NCBI GenBank assembly: GCA_942492635.1
Contig: CALOFP010000001.1
Span: 186,001-250,000, forward strand
Direction: 5' to 3'
Length of the DNA stretch: 64,000 bases
Source of the DNA: CALOFP01 sp942492635
GTDB lineage: Bacteria; UBP6; UBA1177; CALOFP01
Positions 10,801 to 19,227 of the stretch are shown piece after piece. The notes below the pieces were generated by a model that made no database searches, had not been told where the DNA came from, and was given only the letters and a program-made list of their open reading frames with translations. The position numbers and the translations under genes are program-made. The first letter of the stretch is position 1. Each line of letters starts with the position of its first letter.

Positions 10801-11358
10801 GGAGTTTCCCCCCGTAAGAGGGATCATTGCTGACATGGTAGTCCGGACATCGGGTTTTGAGGGTCCGGAAAAAGATACGACAGCACCTGAGTTTCTTTTG
10901 AGTAGAATTGAATTTTTTTCCTCATTAAGAGAGACATTGGATCCCGAACTGATTACAAGATCCAAATCGCCCTCGACCAGCGGAATCGAACATGATGCAA
11001 TTACGCGAGTTCCCCCTCCGTCGAATAGCATTAAGGAGGTGGTAGATTCACCTATATCATCAATGTCGGAGAGCCACATTACGCCTCTATCGCCGATAGA
11101 TTCTTCTATAACCCCATAGATTTTCTTGACAAAAGATGCAACACCTTCGTCCGATTCGATATCTGGAACTCTCATAGAGAAAATGAATGTTCCCGAAAGA
11201 TCTCTATCGGTCAGAGCCCTCGCAAGATCAATTTCCGGCTCTGCAGGTTCCACATCATCAGGCAACAGAAAACCGGCCCAACGATATGGAAAATCCTTTT
11301 GATCAAAGATGTAAAGTCTACTCTTCAGATGCTGCTCAAATACTACATTTTCACTCAT
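7840..11358 (-). CDS. 1172-aa protein of unknown function, partner of giant LysM protein
   Basis: A start at 11358 (ATG) is favoured because an AGGGAG site sits about 7 bases upstream; a GTG one codon earlier is also possible. The product has no signal peptide, no obvious membrane segment and no enzyme motif I can name. It is rich in beta-strand-like stretches, with a long proline-rich stretch around residues 370-470 and a C-terminal part (about 1050-1172) containing short patterns such as LLLLSDIALKFLG and GWYAAYNQK. The stop overlaps the start of the giant LysM gene (ATGA), and three paralogous short genes lie just upstream in the same direction. The context suggests that the two large proteins act together, probably as parts of one assembly or exported complex, but that is inference. 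Confidence 0.75.
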   Translation of the reverse strand: MSENVVFEQHLKSRLYIFDQKDFPYRWAGFLLPDDVEPAEPEIDLARALTDRDLSGTFIFSMRVPDIESDEGVASFVKKIYGVIEESIGDRGVMWLSDIDDIGESTTSLMLFDGGGTRVIASCSIPLVEGDLDLVISSGSNVSLNEEKNSILLKRNSGAVVSFSGPSKPDVRTTMSAMIPLTGGNSSCALFDISIERSSLNNDLRWGMEFASDSSQNFLRLFFPLASSTEGTQTDYIQFNGKINPSDLYNLQRNEESVFYFAGKDLGGEDTVLSSWYRTASGQPVSLYPFTAVPDGGEGEPAGLVIQSWNVEGESDPFFHFSPVGDFVLSVDEPEHGEFCDLICGLSGTETVRFKPKTKEYEGDRIRFFEGRGAVAHSFPLPEISPVGPPIDRNSTGLGEKYCTSWASVIAPPSTGNRPYYTSQPDGFQLFGIDNLVYPVNRDLLGYIPAGIQMPDLPQLSYPLAPFSNVNTGDGKTFMDSDQAVLFEQQYLIPARKKAITAAGFYMENSTEIALNEENFVSETDKETVTTPSGMLVNIDSASGKWKSVLLAENQETGEQFSFLDPDMTLRQALQSNRLFMVATSPKHLGSFINRDSVGQEEDNPAFRNIISIDGWQFSANVGAENSYDDYRNVLIFKFCRGTLKDLANNPQLWTQATEFNMPENSTDTSQLTAVSFWLRKYIEESIEKAKKEKSLERFAQIAQSESWNGVLCLRVDISKLPEQLAGLTAGMDRRRFCAHHIGIEMNPVTIEQIRNNGKDGKTSTLFGLIDYEDAAYDPAKGANAVAPEEGAIYDFKVLELKVLFENSAIKSFKSVAQLTMNRMFALPVSHMGEGGNSYNSVVLKGSCQHKDGRTIYMLDAGKSNDFYFDSHVINKVEITKVQFGTLNDGGEALNGEDKPVTAQFSLWGFIDFKVTEAVDGDEKYGFDIFSFGNRKGEDHKGVGLRFSGLKIFMSGATTPEGDPLNSFLLNSEGIRFDVTRSTVRKHSLFENFSLELEHFQEGGGKKTPNELDFLPVVSDLRVGSLENEWNGIVFRVTMGTPGELAGKINLDSHLLLAWSDGQGAGAASYPVFTGIKLPGTGGGAELISLQGVLKLSIGDIWLRYVKEQNSFLLLLSDIALKFLGIKKLPPNGSIAFYLFGNPDPDKNDGELGWYAAYNQKMADQIEGRIEK

Positions 11359-11408
11359 CACAAAACTCCCTTAGTCCATTTTGAGGAGATCAACCGCGTC
11401 GGTGGCAA

Positions 11409-12056
11409 CTACACAGTAAAAGTGTGCGATGCGGCTAAAAATGTCTGCTTTTTTCCCATAAAGTAACCTACGGTATAGGTTGTTCCACGCTTGAGATCGA
11501 TATTGTTGATTCCAACCGATCCGATGTTTTCATCTCCCTTCACGTAATCCTTCTTCAACGGATCCGAGTCGTAGGGGACTGTAGTGCCGCGCCATATCCC
11601 AACCCAGTTGCGATTGCTCTCCGGTCTGTACCCTGCAGGCGTCTCGTATTTGACGAATAGAGAAGTGGTACCCACGAAAGAGAGGGAAACAGATGTGGAG
11701 AAAAGCTTGCATTTCGAAGGATCGGAACAGTTCCGGGGAATGGCTGCAGTGGTACATATGTTGGAGTCGAGAGGACCTACGCTGTAGCCCAATATGTAGC
11801 TGTTTTCCGTCAGATCGAGTCCGTCGAAATTTACAGAAAATTCGGATGTATCCTTTGTTATATATTGCCTTTTTAGCGGCTCCTGATTCCAAGGTACCTG
11901 ATCACTGTTCTGCCAAATGGCTATAAAATTTCCGTAACTTGCAGGTTGGTTTCCGGGCATGGTTTCACACTGCAGGACTATGGCATCACCCGTTACAACC
12001 TTAACCGACATGGTCGTAACAGCTTCTGTCGAATTAACAATCTTTCCGTCCTTCAT
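11409..12056 (-). CDS. Paralogous two-repeat protein 3
   Basis: A 215-aa protein without a signal peptide. It consists of two related repeats of about 100 residues, each with the order GDxVxLxxxTxPG, then NFxAIWQ or NWVGIW, then a PL/DPL turn, and an end like SYILGYxVG or TYTVGYFMG. It closely resembles the two genes upstream, so the three arose by gene duplication on top of the internal duplication. A GGAG site precedes the ATG. Fifty bases separate it from the 1172-aa gene downstream, and a strong terminator-like hairpin lies just upstream of it. The fold is probably a beta-sandwich from the hydrophobic alternation; I know of no function. Carbohydrate binding or a shell/scaffold role are guesses. 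Confidence 0.75.
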   Translation of the reverse strand: MKDGKIVNSTEAVTTMSVKVVTGDAIVLQCETMPGNQPASYGNFIAIWQNSDQVPWNQEPLKRQYITKDTSEFSVNFDGLDLTENSYILGYSVGPLDSNICTTAAIPRNCSDPSKCKLFSTSVSLSFVGTTSLFVKYETPAGYRPESNRNWVGIWRGTTVPYDSDPLKKDYVKGDENIGSVGINNIDLKRGTTYTVGYFMGKKQTFLAASHTFTV

Positions 12057-12082
12057 AGTTCACTCCGGTGATTTATGTTTGG

Positions 12083-12117
12083 GATAAAAAATAAAACCCC
12101 GGCCTTTCGACCGGGGT
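12083..12117 (-). terminator. Intrinsic terminator between paralogues 2 and 3
   Basis: Inverted repeat ACCCCGG (12096-12102) and CCGGGGT (12111-12117) followed, on the minus strand, by a T-rich run (12086-12096). It lies 15 bases beyond the stop of paralogue 2, inside the otherwise co-directional cluster. Probably partial, so that the first two genes are made in excess over the downstream giant genes. Confidence 0.75.
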
Positions 12118-12131
12118 AAGGTTTCAACCTT

Positions 12132-12803
12132 TTAGATGGTAAAAGTACATGACGCCGCCAGGGTAGTCGGTACTGTGGACATTGAATCCGACCAGCCGCC
12201 CATGAAGTAGCCTACCGTGTATGTTGCACCTCTTTTCATGTCAACATTGTTTATGCCTACCGCACCTGAGTTTCCGTCTATAGAAACCGGAGCTTTGGCG
12301 ATGGGCTCTACACCGTAGGTAACCGTGCTGCTTCTCCAAATACCTATCCAGTTGCCGTTGGTTTTCGGCATGTAGCCGTCAGGAGTATTGAAATTCATGA
12401 AAACATTGTTTGTTCCAATAAAGTTTGGAGATATTGAAGTTTGGAAAGTTTTACATTTCTGAGGATCGAATTTGTCCTTTTCAATGAAAGCCGTCGTACA
12501 AATATTGGTCTCCTTATCGCCAACACTGTAGCCGATAATGTAGCTGTTATTCGTGACATCAAGCTGCTTGAATACTGTTGAGAAAGCCTGAGTATCATTC
12601 TTTACATCCTGCTTCTGCAGAGGATCCTGATTCCATGGAATCTGGTTCTGGTTCTGCCAGATTGCAACAAAATTCTTGTAGGTTTTCGGCATATTGCCGG
12701 GCATTGTGTCACATGTCAATGCAACCTGATCACCTGTAACAACGTTGATGATCATGTTTGTTACCATTCCCTGATTTCCTGTAGCCATCATAACGTTAGT
12801 CAT
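12132..12803 (-). CDS. Paralogous two-repeat protein 2
   Basis: A 223-aa protein with an excellent AGGAGG site before its ATG. It has the same two-repeat plan as its neighbours: first half with GDQVALTCDTMPG, KNFVAIWQ and SYIIGYSVG, second half with GNWIGIWRSS, VGINNVDMKRG and YTVGYFMGG. It is most similar to paralogue 3 (shared TMPGN, VAIWQN, PWNQDPL, NICTTA). There is no signal peptide and no membrane segment. Like many two-domain beta proteins it could self-associate. The strong ribosome site and the terminator directly after the gene suggest high expression. Function unknown. Confidence 0.75.
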   Translation of the reverse strand: MTNVMMATGNQGMVTNMIINVVTGDQVALTCDTMPGNMPKTYKNFVAIWQNQNQIPWNQDPLQKQDVKNDTQAFSTVFKQLDVTNNSYIIGYSVGDKETNICTTAFIEKDKFDPQKCKTFQTSISPNFIGTNNVFMNFNTPDGYMPKTNGNWIGIWRSSTVTYGVEPIAKAPVSIDGNSGAVGINNVDMKRGATYTVGYFMGGWSDSMSTVPTTLAASCTFTI

Positions 12804-12835
12804 TTCGAGCCTCCTAAATGACTGTTTATCAATAA

Positions 12836-12850
12836 GCTCTCAAAGAGAGC
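12836..12850 (-). terminator. Weak hairpin between paralogues 1 and 2
   Basis: GCTCTC/GAGAGC stem with a 3-base loop, followed on the minus strand by TTATT. Too weak to be called a full terminator; possible attenuator or mRNA-stabilising hairpin. Confidence 0.35.
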
Positions 12851-12858
12851 CTTCCCCA

Positions 12859-13554
12859 TTATGCGTAGTCTCCGGTGTTGAAATTCAGAAGAGCTGCAGC
12901 CTCTGTCATTTCATTACCGGTAAAATAAACGAGGGTATATTCGGTTTTTATCTTTAGGGTCACGTTGTTTATTCCCACACAACCCTGCGTTCCGTTGTCC
13001 GATATTGCAACTTTTGCAATAGGATCTCCGCTCGAATAGGGAAGAGCGTTACCTTCCCAAAGACCGATCCAGTTTCCGTAAGTACAAGGAAGATAACCGG
13101 CAAGAACCTTGTAGCTCACAGAAATGCAGTTGGCGCCAACAAAGTCGAGCCCTATGCTTACATTTTCACAATGTCCCGGACTTCCTCCGGCATTTATCAT
13201 CTGTGTCGCGCAGATTGTAGTTAATTCCTTTCCAACACCGTAGGCAACAGTATAGCTTGACAATCCGATCGAAAGTTGATCCATCACGAATGATCCAGGC
13301 TGTACATTACCCAGTATATTCTGTCGTCTCAGTGGAGGAATATTCAGATTCACTATGGGCCCCTGCCATAGCGCAACAAAGTTGTTGTAGATTTCCGGAG
13401 CATTTCCAGCAATTCCATCATACTTCAGGGCAACCGTATCTCCGGTGACACTCACTACCTGAAGATTGAAATTCTGTAAAACAGACTGCCCAAGCGCAAC
13501 ATTGAGCCTTTTTACATCTCCAAAGGTTCCCTGAACACCATCCCTACTCATAAA
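12859..13554 (-). CDS. Paralogous two-repeat protein 1
   Basis: First gene of the cluster. The frame is open from 13593, but the ATG at 13554 follows an AGGGAG site at the right distance and gives a 231-aa protein close in size to its paralogues, so it is preferred. Both repeats are present: GDTVALKYDG, NNFVALWQG, SYTVAYGVG, then GNWIGLWEG, VGINNVTLK and YTLVYFTGN. It is the most divergent of the three and has a longer N-terminal tail. No signal peptide, membrane segment or known motif. It sits after an AT-rich 0.6-kb spacer that must hold the operon promoter. Confidence 0.72.
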   Translation of the reverse strand, partial: FMSRDGVQGTFGDVKRLNVALGQSVLQNFNLQVVSVTGDTVALKYDGIAGNAPEIYNNFVALWQGPIVNLNIPPLRRQNILGNVQPGSFVMDQLSIGLSSYTVAYGVGKELTTICATQMINAGGSPGHCENVSIGLDFVGANCISVSYKVLAGYLPCTYGNWIGLWEGNALPYSSGDPIAKVAISDNGTQGCVGINNVTLKIKTEYTLVYFTGNEMTEAAALLNFNTGDYA

Positions 13555-14141
13555 ACACTCCCTACCAGTACATAATGTTTTTTTATCACACATTTTCTAT
13601 ATTTATCTTGAATTTCTTGTATACATGCTATTTCATCTATTTTTTTCAGTCAAGTTAAAAACTACTTTTCTTCTATTTTTTATGGAGAATTCATCCTTGT
13701 ATAAAATTAACAACAACCCACCAAACCAACACATTGTTTTTACCGATTATTTACCACCAACTCACACATAATAAAATACAACCAACAATTTAACATCAAT
13801 TTACCTAATTTTTATTTCAAAAATTTTTATAATAACGAACAATTCAAAAAAAGCGCACGCTACAAAATTTGCATCTTGCAACTATCTGACATAATTAACC
13901 TTTTAAAAAACAACTGTTTGATAATTAAATTAGGGAGAACTAAGCCAACCGATTCACAACCATCATAAACAATATGGAGACTCAAATATTTCAACGATGG
14001 ACAGCTAGAAACCTATTTCAGACTTAACGATAAGATTTATTACAACGCCCTAAAAAAACAAAACTTGCCACACAACCCAACTCAGCTATACTTTTTAAAC
14101 CATTCCGTACATTATTTAACACTCTAAAAAGGGAGGGGAAC
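13555..14141. other. AT-rich divergent spacer
   Basis: Nearly 590 bases without a convincing gene between two divergent operons. It is clearly more AT-rich than the flanking genes, with many A/T runs and short ACAAC/AACAA repeats. It must contain both promoters, but I cannot fix -35/-10 boxes or an operator. I see no HcpR/FNR-type palindrome near hcp. Confidence 0.5.
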
Positions 14142-15818
14142 ATGACTATGTTCTGTCATCAGTGCCAGGAAACATCAATGAACAAAGGCTGCACAATGAA
14201 GCAGGGAGTATGTGGAAAAACATCGGAGGTTGCAAATCTCCAGGATCTTTCCATCTGGGTGATGAAGGGTATCTCCTTCTTCGGCGACAAACTCAACAAG
14301 TGGGGCCTCTACGATGAAAAAACCGGATTCTTCATCGACAAGGGGCTTTTCATGACAATCACCAACGCCGATTTCAGCAAAGAGCACTTTATCAACTACA
14401 TCACGCAGGCAATCGGGATCCGTGAAGGGCTTAAGGAAAAATTCATGGAGGAGTGGAGAAACCGTGAAGGTACCACCTACTCCCTGCCGCTTCCAGAGGC
14501 GGCATCGTGGAAACCTGCGACAGAGGACGAGATTATCGCAAAGGCTGAAAGCGGAACCGGAGGATGGATGGAGATACCCAACGAGGATATCCGAGCCCTC
14601 AAATCGCTTGTCGTCTACGGCCTCAAGGGAATCAGCGCATACGCCGAGCACGCATATCAGGCAAAGCATCACTCCAAAGAGATCTTTTCATTCATGATGG
14701 AAGGTCTCAATGCAATGCTTGACGAAAATTTGACGGCACACCAGCTTGTCGACCTGGTAATGAAAACCGGTGAAATGGGCGTGAAGACGATGGAACTTCT
14801 GGACACCGCCAACACCACGGGCTGGGGCCATCCGGAAGTAACTCAGGTGAATATCGGAGTCCGCAACAATCCCGGAATCCTCATTTCCGGTCATGACCTT
14901 GTCGATCTCGAGGAACTTTTGGAACAGACCAAGGGAACGGGAGTGGATGTCTACACTCACAGCGAAATGCTCGGAGCAAACGCATATCCCAAGCTGAAAA
15001 AGTACGACCATCTTGTCGGAAACTACGGCAACGCATGGCATCTCCAGAGGGAGGAATTCAAGAAATTCCACGGCCCCGTTCTTTTCACATCCAACTGTAT
15101 TGTTCCTCCGACTCCGGAGATGAAGGAGAAGATATTCACATCGGGTGCCTGCGGATTCGAGGGATGTACACACATTCCCGATCGTCCGGAAGGCGGACAC
15201 AAGGACTTCAGCAAAATTATCGAAATGGCCAAGAAATGCAACCCGCCGGAGGAGATTGAAAACGGCACGATAACCATCGGATTCGCTCACAACCAGCTCT
15301 CAAAGGTTAAGGATAAGGTGATCAATGCCGTGAAGAATGGCGATATCAAACGGTTCGTGGTAATGGCAGGCTGCGACGGTCGCCACAAGGAGAGAAACTA
15401 CTATACGGAAGTTGCCAACAAGCTTCCCGAGGACACTGTAATTCTCACCGCCGGCTGCGCAAAGTACCGTTACAACAAGCTTAATCTCGGAGACATTGGT
15501 GGAATTCCGAGAGTCATCGACGCCGGACAGTGCAACGACAGCTACTCACTTGCGGTGACCGCACTGGAGCTCCAGAAGGCATTCGGGCTTGACGACATCA
15601 ACAAGCTCCCCATCAGCTTCGATATTGCCTGGTACGAACAGAAGGCTGTACTGGTTCTTCTTTCACTGCTTGCCCTCGGAGTGAAGGGAATAAGACTGGG
15701 ACCGACACTTCCAGGATTCCTGACACCCAACATTGCCAAGGTTCTCATCGAAAAATTCGACATCAAGGGAATCACGACACCAGAAAACGACATAGCCGCA
15801 ATGATGAACGGAAACTAG
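14142..15818 (+). CDS. hcp: Hybrid-cluster protein (hydroxylamine reductase)
   Basis: A 558-aa full-length Hcp. The N-terminal cysteines C5, C8, C17 and C24 ligate the cubane Fe-S cluster. The hybrid cluster ligands are all visible: H251 (ISGHDL), E275 (HSEML), C319 (TSNCIVPP), C411 (AGCDGRH), C439 (AGCAKYR), C464 (GQCNDSY), E499 and K501 (WYEQKAV). The family reduces hydroxylamine in vitro and acts on nitric oxide or S-nitrosylated proteins in anaerobes. A GGGAGGGG site precedes the start; ATG 14148 is a possible alternative that gives the canonical MFCHQCQ start. wrbA follows after 10 bases, so both are probably co-transcribed as a nitrosative/oxidative stress pair. No hcr-type reductase is adjacent. 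Confidence 0.96.
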   Translation: MTMFCHQCQETSMNKGCTMKQGVCGKTSEVANLQDLSIWVMKGISFFGDKLNKWGLYDEKTGFFIDKGLFMTITNADFSKEHFINYITQAIGIREGLKEKFMEEWRNREGTTYSLPLPEAASWKPATEDEIIAKAESGTGGWMEIPNEDIRALKSLVVYGLKGISAYAEHAYQAKHHSKEIFSFMMEGLNAMLDENLTAHQLVDLVMKTGEMGVKTMELLDTANTTGWGHPEVTQVNIGVRNNPGILISGHDLVDLEELLEQTKGTGVDVYTHSEMLGANAYPKLKKYDHLVGNYGNAWHLQREEFKKFHGPVLFTSNCIVPPTPEMKEKIFTSGACGFEGCTHIPDRPEGGHKDFSKIIEMAKKCNPPEEIENGTITIGFAHNQLSKVKDKVINAVKNGDIKRFVVMAGCDGRHKERNYYTEVANKLPEDTVILTAGCAKYRYNKLNLGDIGGIPRVIDAGQCNDSYSLAVTALELQKAFGLDDINKLPISFDIAWYEQKAVLVLLSLLALGVKGIRLGPTLPGFLTPNIAKVLIEKFDIKGITTPENDIAAMMNGN

Positions 15819-15828
15819 GGAGCAAAAA

Positions 15829-16440
15829 ATGAAGGTACTCATATGCTACTACTCGCTTTATGGACATGTACACCGCCTCGCACAGGCAATGATGGAGGGT
15901 GTAAAAAAGGTGCCGGGAGCCGAAGTTAAAATGTGCCGCGTACCTGAGACACTACCTCCCGACGTAATTGCAAAAATGGGAGCAACCGATGCTCAGGAAA
16001 GCATGAAAAACGTGCCGATCTGTAAAGTTGAGGATCTTGAGGAAGCCGACGCAATAATATTCGGTACCCCAACAAGATTCGGAAACATGTGCGGACAGAT
16101 GAGACAGTTTCTCGACAGCACCGGCCAGCTGTGGATGAAGGGATCACTCATAGGCAAGGTGGGAAGTGTTTTCACAAGTTCCGGCACCCAGCACGGCGGC
16201 CAGGAATCCACAATTCTCAGCTTCCATACGACCCTGCTGCACCAGGGAATGGTGATAGCCGGACTGCCATACAGCTTCCAGGGACAGATGAAAAACGATG
16301 AAATTACAGGAGGATCACCCTACGGAGCATCAACGATAGCCGGAACAAAAGGCGAAAGAATGCCAACCGGAAACGAGATGGAAGCGGCAATGTTCCAGGC
16401 CGAACATGTCACAAAAATCGCAATGAAACTCTGCAAATAA
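15829..16440 (+). CDS. wrbA: WrbA-type NAD(P)H:quinone oxidoreductase
   Basis: A 203-aa flavodoxin-fold protein of typical WrbA length. The N-terminus MKVLICYYSLYGHVHRLA is the FMN phosphate-binding strand-loop; GTPTRFGNMCGQMRQFLD and SSGTQHGGQE are the other FMN-binding and WrbA signature stretches. The family catalyses two-electron reduction of quinones, which avoids semiquinone radicals. Its GGGAG ribosome site overlaps the end of hcp, consistent with a two-gene operon for redox stress. Confidence 0.95.
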   Translation: MKVLICYYSLYGHVHRLAQAMMEGVKKVPGAEVKMCRVPETLPPDVIAKMGATDAQESMKNVPICKVEDLEEADAIIFGTPTRFGNMCGQMRQFLDSTGQLWMKGSLIGKVGSVFTSSGTQHGGQESTILSFHTTLLHQGMVIAGLPYSFQGQMKNDEITGGSPYGASTIAGTKGERMPTGNEMEAAMFQAEHVTKIAMKLCK

Positions 16441-16559
16441 CAATCTCCAAAACCACAATCACCACCTTTTATTGACATCATTTTTTCATATCTGTAGAGT
16501 TAATCCATCCATACCTAAAGACAATTACAACTACGGTCAACAACGAAATGGAGAGCTAA

Positions 16560-18515
16560 ATGAAGAAAAGCGCAATCCTTTTTTCAATCCTCATCACATT
16601 CATCATCGGTTGCGGAGACGACGCCGACGACACGGAACAATTAAACGGGAGCAGAATCGAAGTCAGAGCCGATGCGGAAGATCAATGTCCCAACGGTGGT
16701 GTAAAAATCGAGATGGGTATCGATGAAAACGGAAACGGAACACTTGATGCTGAGGAAATCGACAAAACCGAATATGTCTGCAACGGATCCGACGGCAGCA
16801 AAGGTACAAAAGGTGATGCAGGAGATCAAGGTCCCAAAGGCGACAAGGGAGATCAAGGTGACCAGGGGCTGAAAGGAGACAAGGGTGATCCCGGTGAAAA
16901 AGGGGATCAGGGTGACCCGGGAACCGACGGTGCAACATGGACCGAGGGCAACGGCGCACCCGATGATGCCAATGGAAAAGATGGCGACTTCTATCTCGAC
17001 CGCGACACAAACGACATCTATAAAAAGGAGAGCGGCAGCTGGACTAAGATAGGAAACCTTAATGGCGACAAGGGAGATCAAGGAGATGCGGGAACCGACG
17101 GAACTAACGGAACCGACGGTGCAACATGGACAGAAGGCAGCGGCGTTCCGGACAATGCAAGCGGAAAAGACGGTGACCTTTATCTCGACCGGGATACAAG
17201 CGATATTTACAAAAAGGAGAGTGGCAGCTGGTCAAAGATCGGTAATTTGAAAGGCGACAAAGGTGATCAGGGAGATACCGGAAACAGCGGTGTTGACGCA
17301 GCCTGTGCGGGAAACAATGCACCTGTTATAAACAATGTCTCAATAGCAAGTACTGTCTTCGTCAAAGATACGGAAATCAAGATGACCGTTGACGCGAGTG
17401 ATGCGGATGACGACACCCTCACCTACTCCGTAACCGGATCGGGTGCAAGTATCAGGAAAGGTGAAATCGAAGGCGAGTACTTCCTGACATTTCTCAATCC
17501 CGGCGGTCCGTTCATGTTCACAATCGTCGTTTCCGATGAATGTCAGATGGCGCTCGATACTTTCACAGTCGATGAAATAGCTGCGCCTCTTCCGCTGACC
17601 TTTGCAGATCCGAACTTTAACGATCCGAGTGCATGGACAATGGATTCCGGTGTTGCCGTAAACGCCTTTTCCGCGGGGAACAAGGATATGGGAGAAGCCG
17701 TTTTCGATGCAAAAGTACTCTGCAGCAACCCGACTATTTCCCAGAAGCTCAACATTCCTGCTCAGGATCAGACGGGAGCTCTCAGCCTAAAGGCATCGAT
17801 GAAAGGGTTTGATGATTCGAATTCCGAAAACACCATAGGAATCCGATTCGGAGAGTCAGCCGTTCTACCTTTGGAAATCAACGAAGCCAATCTCGACGCC
17901 TATGCGGATCTCACCATCTGCCTCGGCGAAACTGCCCATAACGGCGAGCAGACAGTTGCCTTTCTTCCGGCTGCAGAGAGCGGGTATTCAACAGAATGCG
18001 ATTACGACAACCTCTACCTTGACAACGTCGAAATAAGTGCAGATACAAACTGTCCCCTTATCGGTCAGATTCCTAACTCCGATTTCACGAACGGCCTTAC
18101 AAGCTGGGAACAGGTATCGGCTTCCAACACCACTGTGGAAATTATTGATGTAGCCGGTGAAAAGCAGCTTCATTTCCTTGCGACCGGCGGATTCTGCAGC
18201 TCGGCAAAACTGAAAAATGTTGCATCGGTACCACTTGAAGCCACTCTTGCGAATACCGCGATAAAATTCGATTTCAAATCGGATACCAGAAGACTTAGTC
18301 TGGAGCTTGAAAACGGTCTTGGCAGAATATTTCAGTGGATCGAACCTTCAGCCGACTTCACAACGGCAACGGTATGTATCCCCGAAGAGCTCAAAGGTAC
18401 AGCCCCCGACATGTACCTCGGCATCGACGGCAGCGGAGGCTGTGCATTCGTCCCGGAAGGACATGCTTTCATCAAAAATTTCAGGATCGAAACCGACGCA
18501 TCCTGTGCTCCATAA
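16560..18515 (+). CDS. Collagen-like surface lipoprotein
   Basis: A 651-aa lipoprotein: signal peptide with lipobox IIGC at about residue 18, then a short acidic Cys-containing module (DQCPNGG, NGNGTLDAEEID, VCNG) of the type annotated DUF7151 in Myxococcota lipoproteins. Residues about 77-250 are Gly-X-Y collagen-like repeats (many GDKGDQ, GDPGEK). These are interrupted twice by an almost identical 50-residue module (GATWTEG, GKDGD, YLDRDT, DIYKKESGSW). The rest has one Ig/cadherin-like stretch (DADDDTLTYSVTGSG) and two jelly-roll-like modules of the carbohydrate-binding type. It is probably anchored in the outer membrane with a triple-helical stalk. It stands alone between wrbA and hsp20. 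Confidence 0.88.
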   Translation: MKKSAILFSILITFIIGCGDDADDTEQLNGSRIEVRADAEDQCPNGGVKIEMGIDENGNGTLDAEEIDKTEYVCNGSDGSKGTKGDAGDQGPKGDKGDQGDQGLKGDKGDPGEKGDQGDPGTDGATWTEGNGAPDDANGKDGDFYLDRDTNDIYKKESGSWTKIGNLNGDKGDQGDAGTDGTNGTDGATWTEGSGVPDNASGKDGDLYLDRDTSDIYKKESGSWSKIGNLKGDKGDQGDTGNSGVDAACAGNNAPVINNVSIASTVFVKDTEIKMTVDASDADDDTLTYSVTGSGASIRKGEIEGEYFLTFLNPGGPFMFTIVVSDECQMALDTFTVDEIAAPLPLTFADPNFNDPSAWTMDSGVAVNAFSAGNKDMGEAVFDAKVLCSNPTISQKLNIPAQDQTGALSLKASMKGFDDSNSENTIGIRFGESAVLPLEINEANLDAYADLTICLGETAHNGEQTVAFLPAAESGYSTECDYDNLYLDNVEISADTNCPLIGQIPNSDFTNGLTSWEQVSASNTTVEIIDVAGEKQLHFLATGGFCSSAKLKNVASVPLEATLANTAIKFDFKSDTRRLSLELENGLGRIFQWIEPSADFTTATVCIPEELKGTAPDMYLGIDGSGGCAFVPEGHAFIKNFRIETDASCAP

Positions 18516-18560
18516 CGGCAAAAATTCAGGAACTTTTAATGTAAACAGACATAGTTCAAA

Positions 18561-18585
18561 GAAAAAGCCCGGCTTTCGCCGGGCT
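18561..18585 (-). terminator. Terminator of hsp20
   Basis: Perfect 8-bp stem AGCCCGGC (18566-18573) and GCCGGGCT (18578-18585) with a 4-base loop; on the minus strand it is followed by a T run. It lies about 30 bases past the hsp20 stop and may also stop plus-strand reading from the lipoprotein gene. Confidence 0.85.
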
Positions 18586-18616
18586 GGTCGGGCTTGAGGT
18601 TTTACTGGGCTAAGGG

Positions 18617-19060
18617 TTACTTTATTTCGATCTGTTTCGGCTTCTTCTCAACACTTTTGGGGATAGTCAACATCAAAAGTCCATCATTAAATTCGGCCTT
18701 TATATGCTCCCCGTCAACAGATTCGGGGAGGGTGAACGACCTGGAGAATGAACCGTTGAATGTTTCCCTTATGTGATAGTTTTTCTCCCTCTCCTCCTTC
18801 GTTTCTTCCTTCTTTCCGCATATTGAGAGCACATTGTTATTAAGCTCGATCTTAATGTTCTCCTTATCGATCCCCGGAAGCTCACCACGAAGGAGAAATT
18901 CATTATCTGTTTCCTCGATATCAACCCTAGGCCAGGTGGATGTGCTGTAACGCTCGACACCTTTTTCAAAGAAGTCATTCATGAAATTGTCAAGGAAACT
19001 ATCCATCAACCTTCTTCCTCTTACAAGCCCGAACGGTCTTTCATAACGAATCATGTTCAT
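18617..19060 (-). CDS. Small heat shock protein, Hsp20/alpha-crystallin family
   Basis: A 147-aa protein. A short N-terminal arm (RGRRLMDSFLDNFMNDFF) is followed by the alpha-crystallin domain: WPRVDIEETDNEFLLRGELPG, ICGKKEETKEE, then SFTLPESVD and the A-x-x-x-n-G-l-L signature AEFNDGLLMLTIPK. The C-terminus lacks a clear I-x-I/V motif, ending KQIEIK, where IEI could serve. The family holds unfolding proteins as large oligomers without ATP. A GAGGTG site precedes the ATG. It is a single gene with its own terminator. I see no CIRCE element upstream. Confidence 0.95.
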   Translation of the reverse strand: MNMIRYERPFGLVRGRRLMDSFLDNFMNDFFEKGVERYSTSTWPRVDIEETDNEFLLRGELPGIDKENIKIELNNNVLSICGKKEETKEEREKNYHIRETFNGSFSRSFTLPESVDGEHIKAEFNDGLLMLTIPKSVEKKPKQIEIK

Positions 19061-19227
19061 GACACACCTCCATGCAAAAAAGACAATAAAACCGGATGAT
19101 AAACATCGCTTACACTTAATCCAATAAGTACAATCCAGCCCCTTTCAACCCCATAGTGAAAAATTTTTTTTATTTTGGATGTGCAAAAAGAAAAAACGTG
19201 GAGGTCCTGCTTTTCAAGCCGATGATT

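Noticed and set aside
14175..15290. Minus-strand frames opposite hcp
   Set aside because: hcp is certain from its cluster ligands; the opposite frames have no motif or start signal.
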